Assembly: GCA_004431415.1 (NCBI GenBank)
Contig: QPMI01000230.1
Span: 78,028-142,027 of the forward strand
Source: Cyanophora paradoxa
Taxonomy: Eukaryota; Glaucocystophyceae; Cyanophorales; Cyanophoraceae
Reading direction: 5' to 3'
DNA: 64,000 bases
The notes beneath the pieces were generated by a model that was not told the DNA's origin, ran no database searches, and saw only the letters and a program-made list of their open reading frames with translations. A program made the translations under genes and the position numbers. Below, in pieces: positions 32,897-45,100 of this stretch. Positions within the stretch are counted from its first letter, which is position 1; every line of letters begins with the position of its first letter.

Positions 32897-33761
32897 TTAA
32901 CGGCCAGTGCTGGCCTGGTACTCCTTGCACGGGTACTTGGGAGACTGCGCGCGAGGGAGATCGTGAGCAAAGGGTCAAAACGCGTCTTGGGAGGGCAAGT
33001 ACCTTGGTGGTCAGAATAATAGCGACGATAAGGCCGTACAGACCCAGCGCCTCGGCGAAAATGAGAATAAGAATCATGCCGACGAAGAGCTTGGGCTGCT
33101 GGGCCGCGGCGCGGACACCCGCGTCACCGACGATGCCGATAGCCATGCCGGCGGCGAGACCAGAGAGACCGCAGCAAAGACCCGAGGCGAGGTGAGCGAA
33201 GCCAATGTAAAGCGGGTACTGATCCTCCTTGACTGCGCGTCGAGGATCGTGTGAGGCGGTGAGGAGGCCATTTCGCGGGGCGGGGCGTCGAAAAGCGAAA
33301 CGCACTGCTGGAACCGATGATGACAGCAATAATCAGACCGTAGATACCGAGCACACCAGCCATGACAACGGGAATGATGGAACGCATCACGAGCTCAGGG
33401 CGCATCACACCCATCGACGCGACACCGACGCCCGACTTCGCCGTCCCGTACGCGGCACCGAGGTCTGCGAAGCGAGAGTTCGTTGGCTGCGTTCGGGCGA
33501 TGTGGCGGGGACTATGCGAAGAGTCGCTCAAACATCCCGAGGGGACGCGCGTGCTGGGGCAGCTGGGGGCTAGGAGCGACTCACTGGCAAAGATAAGGGC
33601 CGACGCGGCGCCCATGAAGCCGAAGAAGAAGCTCTGACGCCGGGGTCAGGGTTCGATGGGCGATGGTCGGGCGAGGATTCGCTACGCGGATTCACCGATT
33701 GGGGGCACGAGATCGCCACCGCCCCTGCGGGCTCGGCCGCGGCAAGCAGGATGGAGGCCAT
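32897..33761 (-). CDS. V-type H+-ATPase 16-kDa proteolipid subunit c
   Basis: Forms the proton-carrying rotor ring of the vacuolar ATPase. ATG at 33759-33761: [14 protein letters not shown]; after an intron [16 protein letters not shown]; after a second intron [40 protein letters not shown] and [12 protein letters not shown] follow, then [59 protein letters not shown] and [18 protein letters not shown]. The essential Glu of the last helix ([10 protein letters not shown]) is present. A final short exon (after CGCGCAG, about 32942) adds [15 protein letters not shown] and stop TAA 32897-32899. Four helices in two hairpins, the standard family length. This tail differs from the shorter hydrophobic ends of most subunits c. 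Confidence 0.95.
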
Positions 33762-33894
33762 TTTCTTTGTTCCTCGGTTTTGGAGGGTGTACCCGGGCGG
33801 AGAGGTTGGCCGTACCCGGCCGGGCCGAGCACTTGAACTTGCGAGCGCGGGTCGCCGGTAGAAAGCGCCGGTCCAGCTCAGTTAGCAGAGGTAG
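33762..33894. promoter_or_regulatory. Putative bidirectional promoter (V-ATPase c / metallopeptidase)
   Basis: 133 bp between the two divergent starts. Confidence 0.4.
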
Positions 33895-36800
33895 ATGATG
33901 CCGCGGGGCCCCGGCCCGCCGCGCGTGGCCGGACTGGTCCTCGTGGCGCTCCTCGTGTGCATCATGCGGGCGCACGGCCAGCTGCAGGGCGGCGCGGAGG
34001 AGGAACCCTTCCACCGCTGCGAACACAGCGAGCGCGCAACGCGAGTGCAGCTCGTCGACGCGGCTCAGCAGTACGAGCTCCAGTCCGAGGCCCCCGCCGG
34101 CGGGCGGCGGCTGCTGCAGGCGACCACGTGGAAGCCGCTCCGACTAGTTGCAGGTGCAGCACGCCGCCCTTGGATGCTCGCGCTGCAGCTGCCGTGGCTC
34201 GAGGGAGAGCGTGAGCTCGCTCTCCGCAGACTTCCGCTACCTGAAGTCCGCGGACGCTGCCTTCCGGAGTCTGATCCAGGTATGACGTTCGTAATCTGCA
34301 AGCCGCCCCGGCGCTCGCTGACCGCGCTTCAGACCAAAGTGGCGAGCCACGCCTCCACGTGTTACGCGGCGGGAGACCGCACCTGAGACGTGTACGCGGC
34401 GCAGGTCCCCGAGGCGATTAAGCGGTTCTCGGCGATGCTGAGGACGGTGCCTGTCAGCGGGAACCTGAAGCTGCAGTGCGCCCGGCGCTTCGTCGCGACG
34501 GGCGCATGCGTCCCCAACCGTGCGCTGCATACGAAGCCCCGGAGAGCCGCGCACATAAAGAAAAACAATTTTGTAGCGGGCCTGAGAAGCGTGCAGAGGG
34601 ACCCACGATGTGCGGGGACCTCGAAATTCCCCAGGACCACATCGACTTCGGTGCGCGCTCGCCGCTGCTCGCCGCCCCTCAGCAGCCGCGCCCCGCGTGC
34701 ATCGAGCCGGATGCGCAGGGGTACCGAACGCGGACGTGATCCTCTACGTGACAGCCACCGCGGAGACGTCGCGTACCCTCCTCGCGTACGCGGCGTCCTG
34801 CCAGCGCGACCAGAAGGGGCGGCCCATCGCCGGGTGCGCGTTCCCTCGCCGCGCCGGCCGCGCATCCCCCTGAGACCTCCCCGCGCCGCCCCCAGGATAA
34901 TCAGCTTTAACACGAACTCGGCGGGGCTCCAGAGCGCGAGCGCCGCCGAGCAGAAGCTCACGTACACGGCGGTGCCGCTCCCGGGGCTGGGCCGGAGGGG
35001 GGTAGCGCAGCGCCGAGCCCCCGCGCAGCTCCACGAGATCACGCACGTGCTCGTGTTCTCGGAGTCGCTGTACCCCTTCTTCCGCACGTCCTCGGGGAAC
35101 ACGGTCGGGCAGGCGCGCGCCCTCTCCGCCGCCGGCCGGGGCACTCTACCCCCCCGCCGAACGCTCAGCCCGCCGGCAGGTCACGCGGCAGTTCAACGAG
35201 CGCGGCAAGGTCGTCACGAAGATCGTCACCCCGAAAGGTCGGGGGCGGCGGCGGGCGGGGGGGGGGCCCGGCCGGCCCCCGCCGACCCCCGCTGGCAGTG
35301 CTGCAGGCGGCGCGGGCGCACTTCGGCTGCACTACGCTCAACGGCGCCGAGCTCGAGGATCAGGCGCGCCTCCCCGCATCCCGCCCCGCCGGCGCCCCTG
35401 CGCCCTGGAGCGACCCGTGCCGCCCCGCAGGGCGGGACGGGGACGGCCGGCTCCCACTGGGAGGCGGTGCGCCCCCTCTCCGGCCCCCAGCGCCCTTCCC
35501 CTCGTCGAGGCAGCCGCGTCGCAGCGCGTCCTCCTCAACGAGCTGATGGCCGGAGAGCTCCAGCACCGCCCCAAGTTCTCCGGCGCGCCCCTCCCCGCCC
35601 CCGCGCCCGTCCCTTGCCTCCCATCATCCCCCGCGCAGCCATCACCCTCGCTTTGTTCCAGGATTCCGGGTGGCGCGCCCCTCCCTCCCCGCCGTACCCC
35701 GCGAGGGCCGCTGGATCTGATCCGCCACCGCGCAGGTACCTGCCCGACTACACGGCGGCCGACCCGCTCTACTGGGGCCGCAACGCCGGTGCGCCATCCC
35801 CCGCGCCTCCCTCGCGGGGCCCGAGCGGGGCGCAGGCTGCCCGTTCGCCCTGGAGCGGTGCATCGCGCAGGGCGCCTCGGGCCCCGTCTCCGTCTCCGCC
35901 CCCCACTTCTGCTCGTCCGCCCGGCCCCCGCCCCCCGGCCCTCCTCCCCGCTGAAGTGCAGCGCCCCCGGCCTGCAGGACGCCGTCGTCCACGGGGTGCA
36001 GCCTGGACGGGACGGCCGTCTCCTTCTGCGAGTTCTCCTCCTACAACCGCATCCCCGCCAGCTTCCAGGTGCCGTACCCCCACCCTAGCTCCTCCCCCCC
36101 TCCCCGCGCGTCATCGCCTCCGACCGGTGTGCGTTGCCGCTTGTACGCAGTACTTCTCCGATCCCGTCGTCGGTACCCCGAACCCGAACCCATACCCGCG
36201 CCCCCGTGCCCCCGCCGGGTTCCAGCGCATCCCGCAGGCGGCTCGGTCCAGAACGCCGACTTCTGTCCTGTATTCGTGCGGCGGGTCCCCCCTCCGTGGC
36301 TCCCGCGCTCGGCGACCCGGCGGCGGGGCGCAGCTGACGTCGGAGACGTCGGACTGCCGGACGGGGGCGGGGTCGTCGAACGCGGCGGTCTTCGGGGAGA
36401 CCTGGGCCTGCCCCGAGTGCCGCTGCTTCCCCACCTCCCTCCTCCGCTCCGGCCTCGTCTCCTCCTCCCGGTCCGCCCGCCCCCGCCCCCGCCCCACCCT
36501 TCCGTGTGAGCCTCACCCCTCGTCTCCCTCGCAGGCGCTCGCACGGCTGGTACCGTTGCCCCTCGCCCGGCCGGCAGCGCCCGGCGCCTCACGCCGCCGC
36601 GCAGCTTCCAGTTCCGCTGCCTGGAGCTCCCCGGCGGGGGGTACAACCTCACTGTCCTCCTCCCCCCCGCCTCCTCCGCCGCGGGCGCCCCCTCCGTCGC
36701 CTGCCCCCCCGCCGGCGGCCCCGTCTCCGTCCCGGGGTACTCGGGCACCCTCACCTGCCCCAACGCCACCGACGTGCCCGCGCCCCGCGCCCCTCCTCGC

Positions 36801-37827
36801 CCCCTCCGCCCCTCTCGGCTTCGAACCCGCGCGTCCCCGCAGGCCTGCGCGGCGGGGCCCTCGCCCGGGGCCGGCCTCACCGACTGCCCCGGCGCCTGCT
36901 CCGGTACCCCGCTTCCCCGCGCTCGCCTCCCGGTCCTCACTCGCCGTCGGGCGGCAGGCCACGGCATCTGCATCGACGCGGTCTGCCGGTCCGCGCCCCC
37001 GCCCTGCTTCCTCCCAGTGAGCGCCCCTCCGAGCGGCGCGGGGCGCAGGTGCGACGAGGGGTACGAGGGGGAGGAGTGCGGGCGGCGGGCGTGCCCGGCC
37101 TCGTGCCGGGCGCCCAGCGGGGCCTGCGACGGGGCCACGGGCGCCTGCGTCTGCGCCCCCGGCTTCACCGGCGCAGACTGCTCCAAGGGTCCGACGCCCT
37201 GCGGGGCGCCTCCTCTCCCGCCCTCGCCGCCCCTCTCACGCCTGCGCGGCAGACTCCTCGGCGGTGCTCGTGCCGGGCCTCCCGCAGCTCTTCCCCCTCC
37301 AGCCCGCCGCATCCACCCGCTTCCTCCGCCTTCCCCCGCCCCCGGGCCCCGCCGCCTCCCCGCCCCTCCCCGCCTCCCTCCTCCTCCGCGCCCTCCGCGG
37401 CCGCCTCCGCGTCCTCGCCGCCGCCTCGGCGGCCGCGGTGCGCTCGGGCAACGCGACGGACCCCGCGCTGCTCGCCACCTTCGAGCTCGACGCCGCCGCG
37501 GGGCCCCGGGAGGTGCTCGTGCCCCCCGGGGCGGGCCCCGCGGGGTTCGCGCCCCTCTACCTCGCGGCCGCCGCCCTCCCCGGCACCCCGGAGCCGCCCC
37601 TCCTCCTCGTCAACGCCACCCTCGCCTGCGACGGCCCCGCCTGCCCCGCCACCGGTGCGCACGCGCCCCCCTCTCCCGTGACGTCGGCATCGCTGACCGC
37701 GCGGCGCCTGCCAGCCGCGTGCCCGCTCTACTGCTCCGGGCGGGGTACGTGCGATCCTCTCTGGAGGCAGTGCGACTGCGAGCAGGGGTACAAGGGCCTC
37801 GACTGCGGCGACGCGGACCCCCTGTGA
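33895..37827 (+). CDS. Secreted leishmanolysin-like (M8) zinc metallopeptidase with EGF-like repeats
   Basis: A zinc endopeptidase of family M8. The ATG at 33895 opens a hydrophobic signal (GLVLVALLVCIMRAHGQ). A pro-region contains RRLLQATTWKPLR. The catalytic part is split over many exons: PNADVILYVTATAE, LAYAASCQRDQKGRPIAG, INFNTNSAGLQ (joined) and zinc motif LHEITHVLVFS (HExxH). GSHWE (third ligand), VLLNELMAGELQ, AITLALFQDSGW, YLPDYTAADPLYWGRNAG and CPFALERCIAQG follow; all are M8 signatures. A Cys-rich region (SETSDCRTGAGSSNAAVFGE, CPECRCF), a beta-rich block and EGF-like units come next (DCPGACSGHGICIDAVC, RCDEGYEGEECGRRACPASC, CVCAPGFTGADC). The last is CPLYCSGRGTCDPLWRQCDC with EQGYKGLDCGDADPL, ending at 37827. 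Likely cell-surface or secreted; no C-terminal anchor is seen. Confidence 0.88.
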
Positions 37828-37900
37828 GCACCCGCCCCGCAACCCCCACCCCCCGCCAACTCCGAACCTGCCCAAATGTACACCATGTAATCTACTAAGC

Positions 37901-38799
37901 TTACTCTACAAATAACAACAATCCTAAACGTTGGCTATGGCGGGCAAACTTGCAGTTGAAAGGACGCGGGGAATCAGGAGCAGGCGCAGCAGAAGTCGAG
38001 GAACGATTTCTCCCTCTGCGCGTGGGCAGTGCAATCAGGCCCCTGCTCGCTGGGTGGAGCGGGCTTTCAAAAATCCGCGATAGCTCGTTCTGAGTGGCGG
38101 GGCGGACCGGGGCCTCGTGGGGGGCCTTCCTGCGGGTGGCGCGCTCGAGCTCGGCCTCACAGAAGTCGCGCAGCTCGAGCAGCTGGAAGCGGTCCGCCGC
38201 CAGCAGCACCTCCAGCAGCGTCCCCAGCGCCTGCCCCCGCCCCGAGCTCTCAGCGCGCCGAGAAGACGTTCAAGGGAAGCGGAGGCGCGCCAGGGTGCGG
38301 CCGTCGGCGAGGGTTCCGTGGTAAAGGTAGATGAGGACGATCTCCATCACCTGCGCGGCTCCGGGTCTGTGTGCGCCCGGCCGGCAGCGCCCACGGCCGC
38401 GGTCGATTTGATTCGGGAGCGTTAACGTTTAGCTAGCTTAGCTACACGCCGCCGTGGCGCGCATCATGCGACTGGGCGAAGATAGTTACGAAGTGACCCC
38501 CGCGTCTAACGGCCGTGTAACTGCCGTGTAACTGCCGCAGATCCAGAGCGCATGTTGCGCACGTCAGATGTGATCTCCTCGACGACGATGCGTCCCGCGT
38601 GGTTCTCATTCAGGATCGCTCTGAACGCCGGGCTGCGCGACGCGAGGACGTGCCTGTGGGCCGGCAGCGACCCGCCGTCCGCGGCCGTGAAGACCTCCAA
38701 ATCGTAGCGCCCCCCGTGGAAGCCGCTGAATGGAGACTGCACGCCCCGGAGCGGACTGCTCGCTTCGTGATGCGCCGCTTGCGGGCGCCTGCTCAGCAT
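37901..38799 (-). CDS. BTB/POZ-domain protein
   Basis: A likely CUL3 ubiquitin-ligase adaptor. Start ATG 38797-38799 (MLSRRPQAAHHEASSPLRG); an upstream in-frame ATG at 38943 would come within 25 bp of the next gene. The BTB fold reads RYDLEVFTAADGGSLPAHRH, VLASRSPAFRAILNENHAGR and IVVEEITSD. An intron of about 200 nt (donor GTGCGCAAC) separates VMEIVLIYLYHGTLADG, and another leads to LLEVLLAADRFQLLELRDFC and EAELERA. The part after the BTB is short and unrecognised, and no Kelch or MATH repeats are seen. The end at 37901-37903 (TAA) assumes the last frame is exonic. Convergent with the metallopeptidase gene, 73 bp between stops. Confidence 0.78.
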
Positions 38800-38966
38800 T
38801 GGCGGGACCTGTGGTCCTGAGGCGTGCTGGCTGTGCCTGAGGGGGGGTAGAGAGGCCAGGCGTTGATAGCAGCGGTGCCAGCGGATAGCTCCGCGTTCGG
38901 CTATTCGCCGGCGTGCTCGGCTCGGAGTTGTCTGGGGCTGCATCTGCAGCGGCGCGTGTCGAAGAA
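38800..38966. promoter_or_regulatory. Putative bidirectional promoter (BTB / CTR)
   Basis: 167 bp between divergent starts. Confidence 0.35.
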
Positions 38967-41269
38967 ATGCAGCCCGGAGGCGCGGGCGTCCGCTCGGCCC
39001 TCGTCGCGGCGCTCCTCGTCGCGACGCTCCTGCCGCTGGCGTCGGCGGGCATGACGATGAACATGACGGCGCCGGCCGCGACGACGGTGATCGCCGAGGC
39101 CTGCGTGGCGAACCCCTCGATGGCGTCGTGCGCGTCCTTCCAGCTCCCCTCGTCCGCCGTCGCCGCCGACTCGACGAGCCTCTGCTCCGCCATGGATTTC
39201 ATGTGCGCCGCCCGCTGCCCGCCGCCGCCGCCGGCCGCCCGCCGGCGCTCAGCCGGCCCGGCCGCAGGGTCGGCTGCTCGATCAAGAAGGCGTGCGCGAA
39301 GGGCGCCGGGGGCAGCGCCGCGGCGGCCCCGGGAGGCATCTGCAGCGGCATCAGCGCCGTCTCCCACACGTGCAGCAACGACGGGCGCGCCGGCCGCCGC
39401 CCCACCGGCCGCCTCGCCTCGCTCAACCGGCGGCGGCGCGCAGGACGATGCGGATGATGCAGGGCTGCGCCAACTGGAACGCCATGTGCGCCGCCGGCTC
39501 GGCCGTCCAGCAGGTGCCGCCTCTGTCTCGCTCGCCGCGCCTCGGCTGCTCTCTGAGGCGCGGCCCGGGCGGCAGTGCACGGAGGCGAAGGCGGCGACGA
39601 GCATGTTCCCGACGACCGAGCAGGTCAACGAGCGCGTCCAGGTCCCATCCCCCGCCCCCCCGCTGCCCCGCCCGACCGCACCGCGGGGCCGACCCCGCTC
39701 GCAGGGCATCTGCAGCGAGATGAGGATGGTCCGTGCCGCGGCCTCGCTGCCCGCGGCGCCGGGGGCCACCGGCCGCCGGGGCCGCCCCGCCGACGCCGAC
39801 GCCGGGGCCGCGGGGCGCAGGACGGGTGCGAGAAGTGCGCCCCCGTCGGCAAGTGGCTCCAGTGCGACATCCAGGCCGTCTACGGCCAGGTCCGCGCGCC
39901 CCTCCGCTCGGCGTCGCCCGCCTTCGAGCGCAGCCCCCGCGCAGCTGTGCTCCGCCATGCCGAACATGAAGCAGTGCGACCTGTGGTGCGCCCCCCCCCC
40001 CCCCCTCGCTTCGGGCCCGGATCCCGACGGGTCCACCCCAGGAGCGCGACGTGCGGGAAGCTCACGGGCGACTGGACGCCGATCGGCTGCCCCGCCCCCG
40101 CCGGCTCCGCCTCGATCAGTACCCCCGCCCCCTCCATGATCATGTACTTCCACGTGCGCGTACCCCTCCGCCGCCTTTCCGTCGCCGGTTCGAATCGCGG
40201 CGGGGCAGGCCGGGATCAACGAGTACATCCTCTTCAAGAGCTGGGTCCCCAAGACCGACGGCGAGATGGTGCGCCCTCCCCCCAAACCCCCACCCCCGTG
40301 CTGCCGTACCCCTCCCAATTCCCCCCCCCCCCAGGTGGGGGCGTGCGTGGCGGTCTTTCTGCTGGCGATGACGTACGAGCTCCTGAACAACGTGCGGCCC
40401 CTCGCCGAGCGCAAGGTACCCCCCTCCCTCCCCCCACCGCTCCCCTTCGGGCCGCGCTGAGACCCCTCGCCCTTCGCCCCCGCGCAGGTCGCCGCCCGCC
40501 GCCGCGCGCGCGCCCTCGCCGCCGCCTGCGGCTCCGGCTCCTGCCCTCCCCGCACGGCGCGCCGCCCCCGCCCGCCGATCCCCCGCGCCGCCCTCCCTGA
40601 CGCGAGGGGCCCCGCAGACGACGCAGTGGTTCGTGGCGCAGCCGTCGGGGGCCTCCCCCGAGGCCGGCGCCGCCGTCGTGCCGGGCCAGGGCCCCCCCGT
40701 CCTCTCCGGCGTCAGCGTGGCGCGCCCCTCGCCGCCCCGCCCCGCCCCGCCCCCGCGCACACGATCTGATTGCTCTCCCACGCCCCGCAGGTCTCGGAGC
40801 CGTGCCCGTGCTCCCCGGCGGCGCAGCAGGCGGCCGGGGGCGCCTCGCCCGTGGTCCTCTCGAGCCCGACCCCCGTCAAGGGCGCCCCCGCCTTCGCCCT
40901 CCCCGTCAAGCGGTGCGTCAGGCGGCCTGCAATTCGATTCGCGTCGAAGTCGAAGCCGGTGGCGCAGGACGGCCGGCGACGCCCTCGCCGACGCGGCGAT
41001 GCGATTCGTCTTCCGCCTCCTCACCGCCGGCATCGGGTGGGCCCCCGCCGTCCTCGCCGGGCGACCCGCGCCCGCGCCGAAGGTACCCCCGCAGGTACCT
41101 CTGCATGCTGGTCGCGATGACGTACAACGGGGCACTCTTCTGCATGGTAATCGCGGGGTACGCGTTCGGCGGCGCCCTCTTCGGCTGGCTCCCGGGGTAC
41201 GGCCTCGAGGAGGGCCCCGCCAAGGGGGGGGAGGTCGCCCCCGCCCCGGCCGAGGACTGCTGCTCCTAG
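38967..41269 (+). CDS. CTR-type high-affinity copper transporter with Cys/Met-rich ectodomain
   Basis: Trimeric plasma-membrane Cu(I) importer. ATG 38967 starts a signal peptide (SALVAALLVATLLPLASAG), then MTMNMT. The extracellular part repeats a (L/I)CSxMxxM unit: SLCSAMDFMPAC (joined), GICSEMRM and LCSAMPNMKQC, with KKAC, MMQGCANWNAMC and CEKCAPVGKWLQC between. Then come SMIMYFHVR and AGINEYILFKSWVPKTDGEM before TM1 (VGACVAVFLLAMTYELLNNV). A long cytosolic loop contains EPCPCSPAAQ. TM2 has the copper-pore motif MxxxM (YLCMLVAMTYNGALFCMV) and TM3 has GxxxG-like packing (AGYAFGGALFGWLPGYG). It ends APAEDCCS, a typical CTR CC/HCH-like tail (stop 41267-41269). All three helices and the MxxxM are intact. 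Confidence 0.88.
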
Positions 41270-42105
41270 GGGCCCGCCCGGCCCTGCGCACGCCAGCGGC
41301 TTCTTATTCTTCAGAGTTTATTGTTTTTGTTCTTGTTGGCTAGATCGCCAGTTAGCAGGCGCCCAACCCGCGGCAGCCCAGCCAGGAGGCGCCCCGGTGG
41401 AATTCAGTCTAGCTCAGTCTACAGTACCGTAGTAGTAGTACGTCGTATCATGATCATTCTCTCGTGTCCTTTTTGCTTCGATATTGTAGCCTCAATTTAT
41501 ATTGGCACTGGAAATTATGGCGCCTGCTGAAATCGATTCCCCTGCCCTCCGGCTCGCGATCGTTCAACGGTTCCCTCCCCCCCTGCCTCATGATCACGGC
41601 ATTTCAGCCGGCGAGCTCCGATTCAGTTTGCACGAGACGCCACAGTGTGCAGGCCAGACCGTCGGACTCTGAGAGTGCACCGCCGAGTCGGAGCTCGAGC
41701 TCGAGCCTTAAGCCTGCTCAGTAGCTGATCATGAGCCTCGGAGCGATCGAGACGTCGATTTTTGATGCGTATGTGACTCTGTGAACTGAGAACTCGAACG
41801 GTCCGCCGCCCCGGCCGCTCGAATTCATGATTCGAACGTCAACTTGCCAGTTGCTTCGCGAATATTAATCGGATCCGATGATCCGAAATTCAAGCTTCAA
41901 GGCTTCGCGAATTATTCGCCGTCCGGCCCGCCGCGCCGGCCCGCCGGCGGATCGCTATCGGAGCCCGCTCGACCGTCGAGTTCAGCCTGACAGTTATACT
42001 TCGAAAACACGTTCATGTACACGTTCGATCATAGCAGAGCTCAAACTCGCCGAGTCATGGTTTAGATTACATCACAAGTACATGTACAGCGGACGTGGAC
42101 TGGGG
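41270..42105. other. AT-rich convergent spacer
   Basis: 836 bp between the CTR stop and the stop of a minus-strand F-box/LRR gene. AT-rich, with GAGCTCGAGCTCGAGC near 41692 and inverted AATTCGCGAAT-type strings near 41855-41910. No gene recognised. Confidence 0.55.
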
Positions 42106-45100
42106 TCAGATGCGGGCGGCGACCCAGGCCTTGTCGCAGGCGGGGAGCCAGCTGTCGAGCAGGGCCAGGCAGCGGTCCCCCAGGATCTCTCTGCCCGCCC
42201 CGCCCCCCTTCAGATGCAAGGGGAGCAACAAGCGGCGCAGGGCGCACCGGTCGTCGTCGGGGACGGCGAGGGCGATGGAGACGGGGAGGCCGGGCCGCAG
42301 GCGCGCCCTTCCACCCTGCACCCACAGGCTGCCCCGGCCCCGCACCCCCGTGAGCCCCGGAGCGGAGAGTGGGGGTGCGGGGGCGCGCGTGCCTGTAGGG
42401 GTGGAGGTCGGCGGTGTGGCGGACGACGTGGCGGAGCTCGAGCTGCCGGGGCCGGGCGTGGGTGAAGCTGCGAGGGGGCGGGAGCGGGGGGCGGGGCACC
42501 TTGCGGAGGCGGGGGCACGCGAGGAGCGCCTCGACCTCCCTCCGCGAGGGCCCCCGGTCCACGTACGTCTCGTACCTGCCCCCGGGCCCGCCCGCGGCCG
42601 TCGGTCAGGCGAGCCGGCTGCGAGCGAGAGACTCTGCCGAGTGCTCTAGAGCCTGCGGGCGAGCCGGGCGGGGCTCGTGCAGCGGTACAAGGGCGGGGCG
42701 GGCGCACAGGACGGCGACGAGGGCGGGGCGCGAGGCCGCCACCAGCTCCGCAAAGGCGTCTGCCCGCACGCGGCGGAACTGTAATTAGAGGAGGCGAGAA
42801 GGGGACCGCGGCGAGGCCCCGGGCTCGCACCGGGCTCGAAGGCGCAGTAGGCGGCGGGGTCGGCGTCGGGCCCGTCGGGCAGGTCCAGCTGCGGCGCAGG
42901 CAGCAGGCAGATCTGCCCCCGCGTCAGAGCGGGGAAGACGGGGCGTGGCGGGGCGGGGCGGGGGGCCCTTGCCTTGGAGAGGGCGGCGGCGGGGAGGAGG
43001 CGGCGGACGAGGGCGGCGAGGGCGCGGCAGGCGGCGGCGACGCCCTCCGTCGAGCGCCGCGCCAGCCGCACCCGCACGTGCAGCTCCCGCAGCTGCCCGC
43101 AGCGCGCCCCTCGGCCCCGCTCCGGAGCGCAGCCGGGGCGGGGCGGGGCGGGCGTGGGGCGCACGCGGGTGAGGGCGGCGAGGTGCGGCACGCCGGGGGC
43201 GCTGGAGCCGTCGACCTGCAGGCGGGGGTCGACGAGGGCGCGGGGGGCTCGGGCGCCGGGGCGGGGGCGGACGGCGAGGGAGAGGCCGGCGAGGCCCTCG
43301 AGGCGCGCCACCGCCGCCAGCGCAGCCGCCGAGAGCGCCTTCGCCCCTGCACGCCCCGATCAAGCCGGCCTCAGCCTGGAGCACGAGGGTGGAGGGGCGG
43401 CGGGGGGCGGACAGCCGAGGTGGAGCTCGCGGAGGGAGGTGGCGGCGGGGCCGGCGGCGAGGGCGGCGAGGCCCGCCGCCACGTCCTCCGCCGCCGCCGG
43501 CGTGTGGCAGTAGAGCTCCTGCAGCGCCCCCAGCGACGCGATCTGCCGCAGGCTTCGCGGGGGGTTGAGATAGAGAAGGGGGGAAGGGCGGACGTGCTGG
43601 AGGGCGCCGCGGGCGTGCCCGAAGGCGATGGAGAGGCCGAGGTTCGCGAGCGCGGGGAGGCTCTCCACCAGCGCCTGCGCCCCCGTGCACGGTGGGGCGA
43701 GGGGAGGGGAGGATGCACGGAGGGCGGGGGGCACCTGGACGTGCTCGGCCGAGAGGGTGCAGGAGCGCGGGAGGTCCAGGACCCGCAGGGCGGGCGACAG
43801 GGGGCCTGGGGGTGCGCGATTGCGGTTGAAGGGAGAGGGGAGGGGGTCTAGGGCCGGGGGCGGACCGAGGAGGGAGGCGAGGCGGGCGGGGGGCAGGGAG
43901 ATGGATGCGGTGGGGAGCCAGCGGCGGGAGGCGAGGGCCGTGCAGAGCTCGAGCTCCTGGAGGGGGGCGCGTTAGGGGCTGCTGGAGCTGACGACGGGGC
44001 GCGGGTGGACCCGACCTGGAGGCCCGTGCAGGGGAAGAGGGCGACGGCGGCGTCCTGCAGGCAGACACAGCAGTCAAATGCGAGGAGATACGCAGGGAAC
44101 GAGCTCCAGCTTGAGCGTGGAGAGCCCGGGCGAGGGGGGCGCACCTCGAGCATGTGCTCGAAGCGCATCGCCGGCTCCCAGCTTGCCAGCGCCCGCTCCA
44201 CGTACCTGGGGGGAGGGGGGGGGATCGGATGAGGGGGTACATGTGGGCAGGGCGCGGGGGGGAGAAAGGGGGAACGGGCGTACTCGGGGCTCGTCTTCCC
44301 GTAGATCGTGACGCTGCGTCGAGGGGGTACCGGTGCAAGGTCAGCTCCGCTGCGGGGCGGCCCCCGGGGAGGGGTGCGGGGCGGACCTGACGGAGGAGAG
44401 GGAGGGGAAGGCGCGGGCGGCGGCGGCGAGGAGGCCGCCGAGCTCCGGCACGAAGTGCGCGAACGCCCGCGCGAACTCCACCTGCGCCCCGGCTCGAGCC
44501 CCCGCGGGGCCGCCCGGCTTCAGGGGCGGGGCGGGGCACCGAGCGCTGCGGGAGGTCGTCGGCGGCGAACTCGTCCGGACCGGATTCGAACTCGTCGTCG
44601 TCGGGGGTGAGGAGCAGCACCTGGGAGGCGGGGACCCGCGGGGTCAGACGGGACCGGACTGCACTTGGAGGTCTCTGCGGGGGGGCGCCTCGAGGCGGTT
44701 GGCGGAGAGGAGCTGCTCGCTGAGGAGGCGCTCGGTCCAGTTCCAGAGCACCGGCTTCCACCGGCAGCTGCACGCCGCCCCCGCCGCCTGCGCCGCGTCC
44801 ATGTCCGCCCCTGCGCCCGCCCCCCGAGCCCCCAGCGAGCTCAGCCGCGGGTCCGGCCCGGCGCGCCCGCGCGCGACGCTTCGTGGATCCAAGGCACCGG
44901 CGTAGACGCAGCGCTCCGCGGGCGCTTCGGTGCCCTCGGCGCCGCCCTGCGGCCCGCTTTTCTTCTCGCGGCCGAAGAGCTCGGCGCATATCTTGAGGCT
45001 CGGCCAGGCGACGCTGTACAGGAGCCGCTGGAAACGGCGGCTGACCTGCGAGCCCGGCGTGAGCGCGGCGCGGCGCAGCGCAGCGCGTTCGGCTTGTTTA

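Noticed and set aside
37901..38943. BTB gene starting at 38943
   Set aside because: It would lie about 24 bp from the CTR start; an in-frame ATG at 38799 just before the BTB fold is more economical, though not proven.
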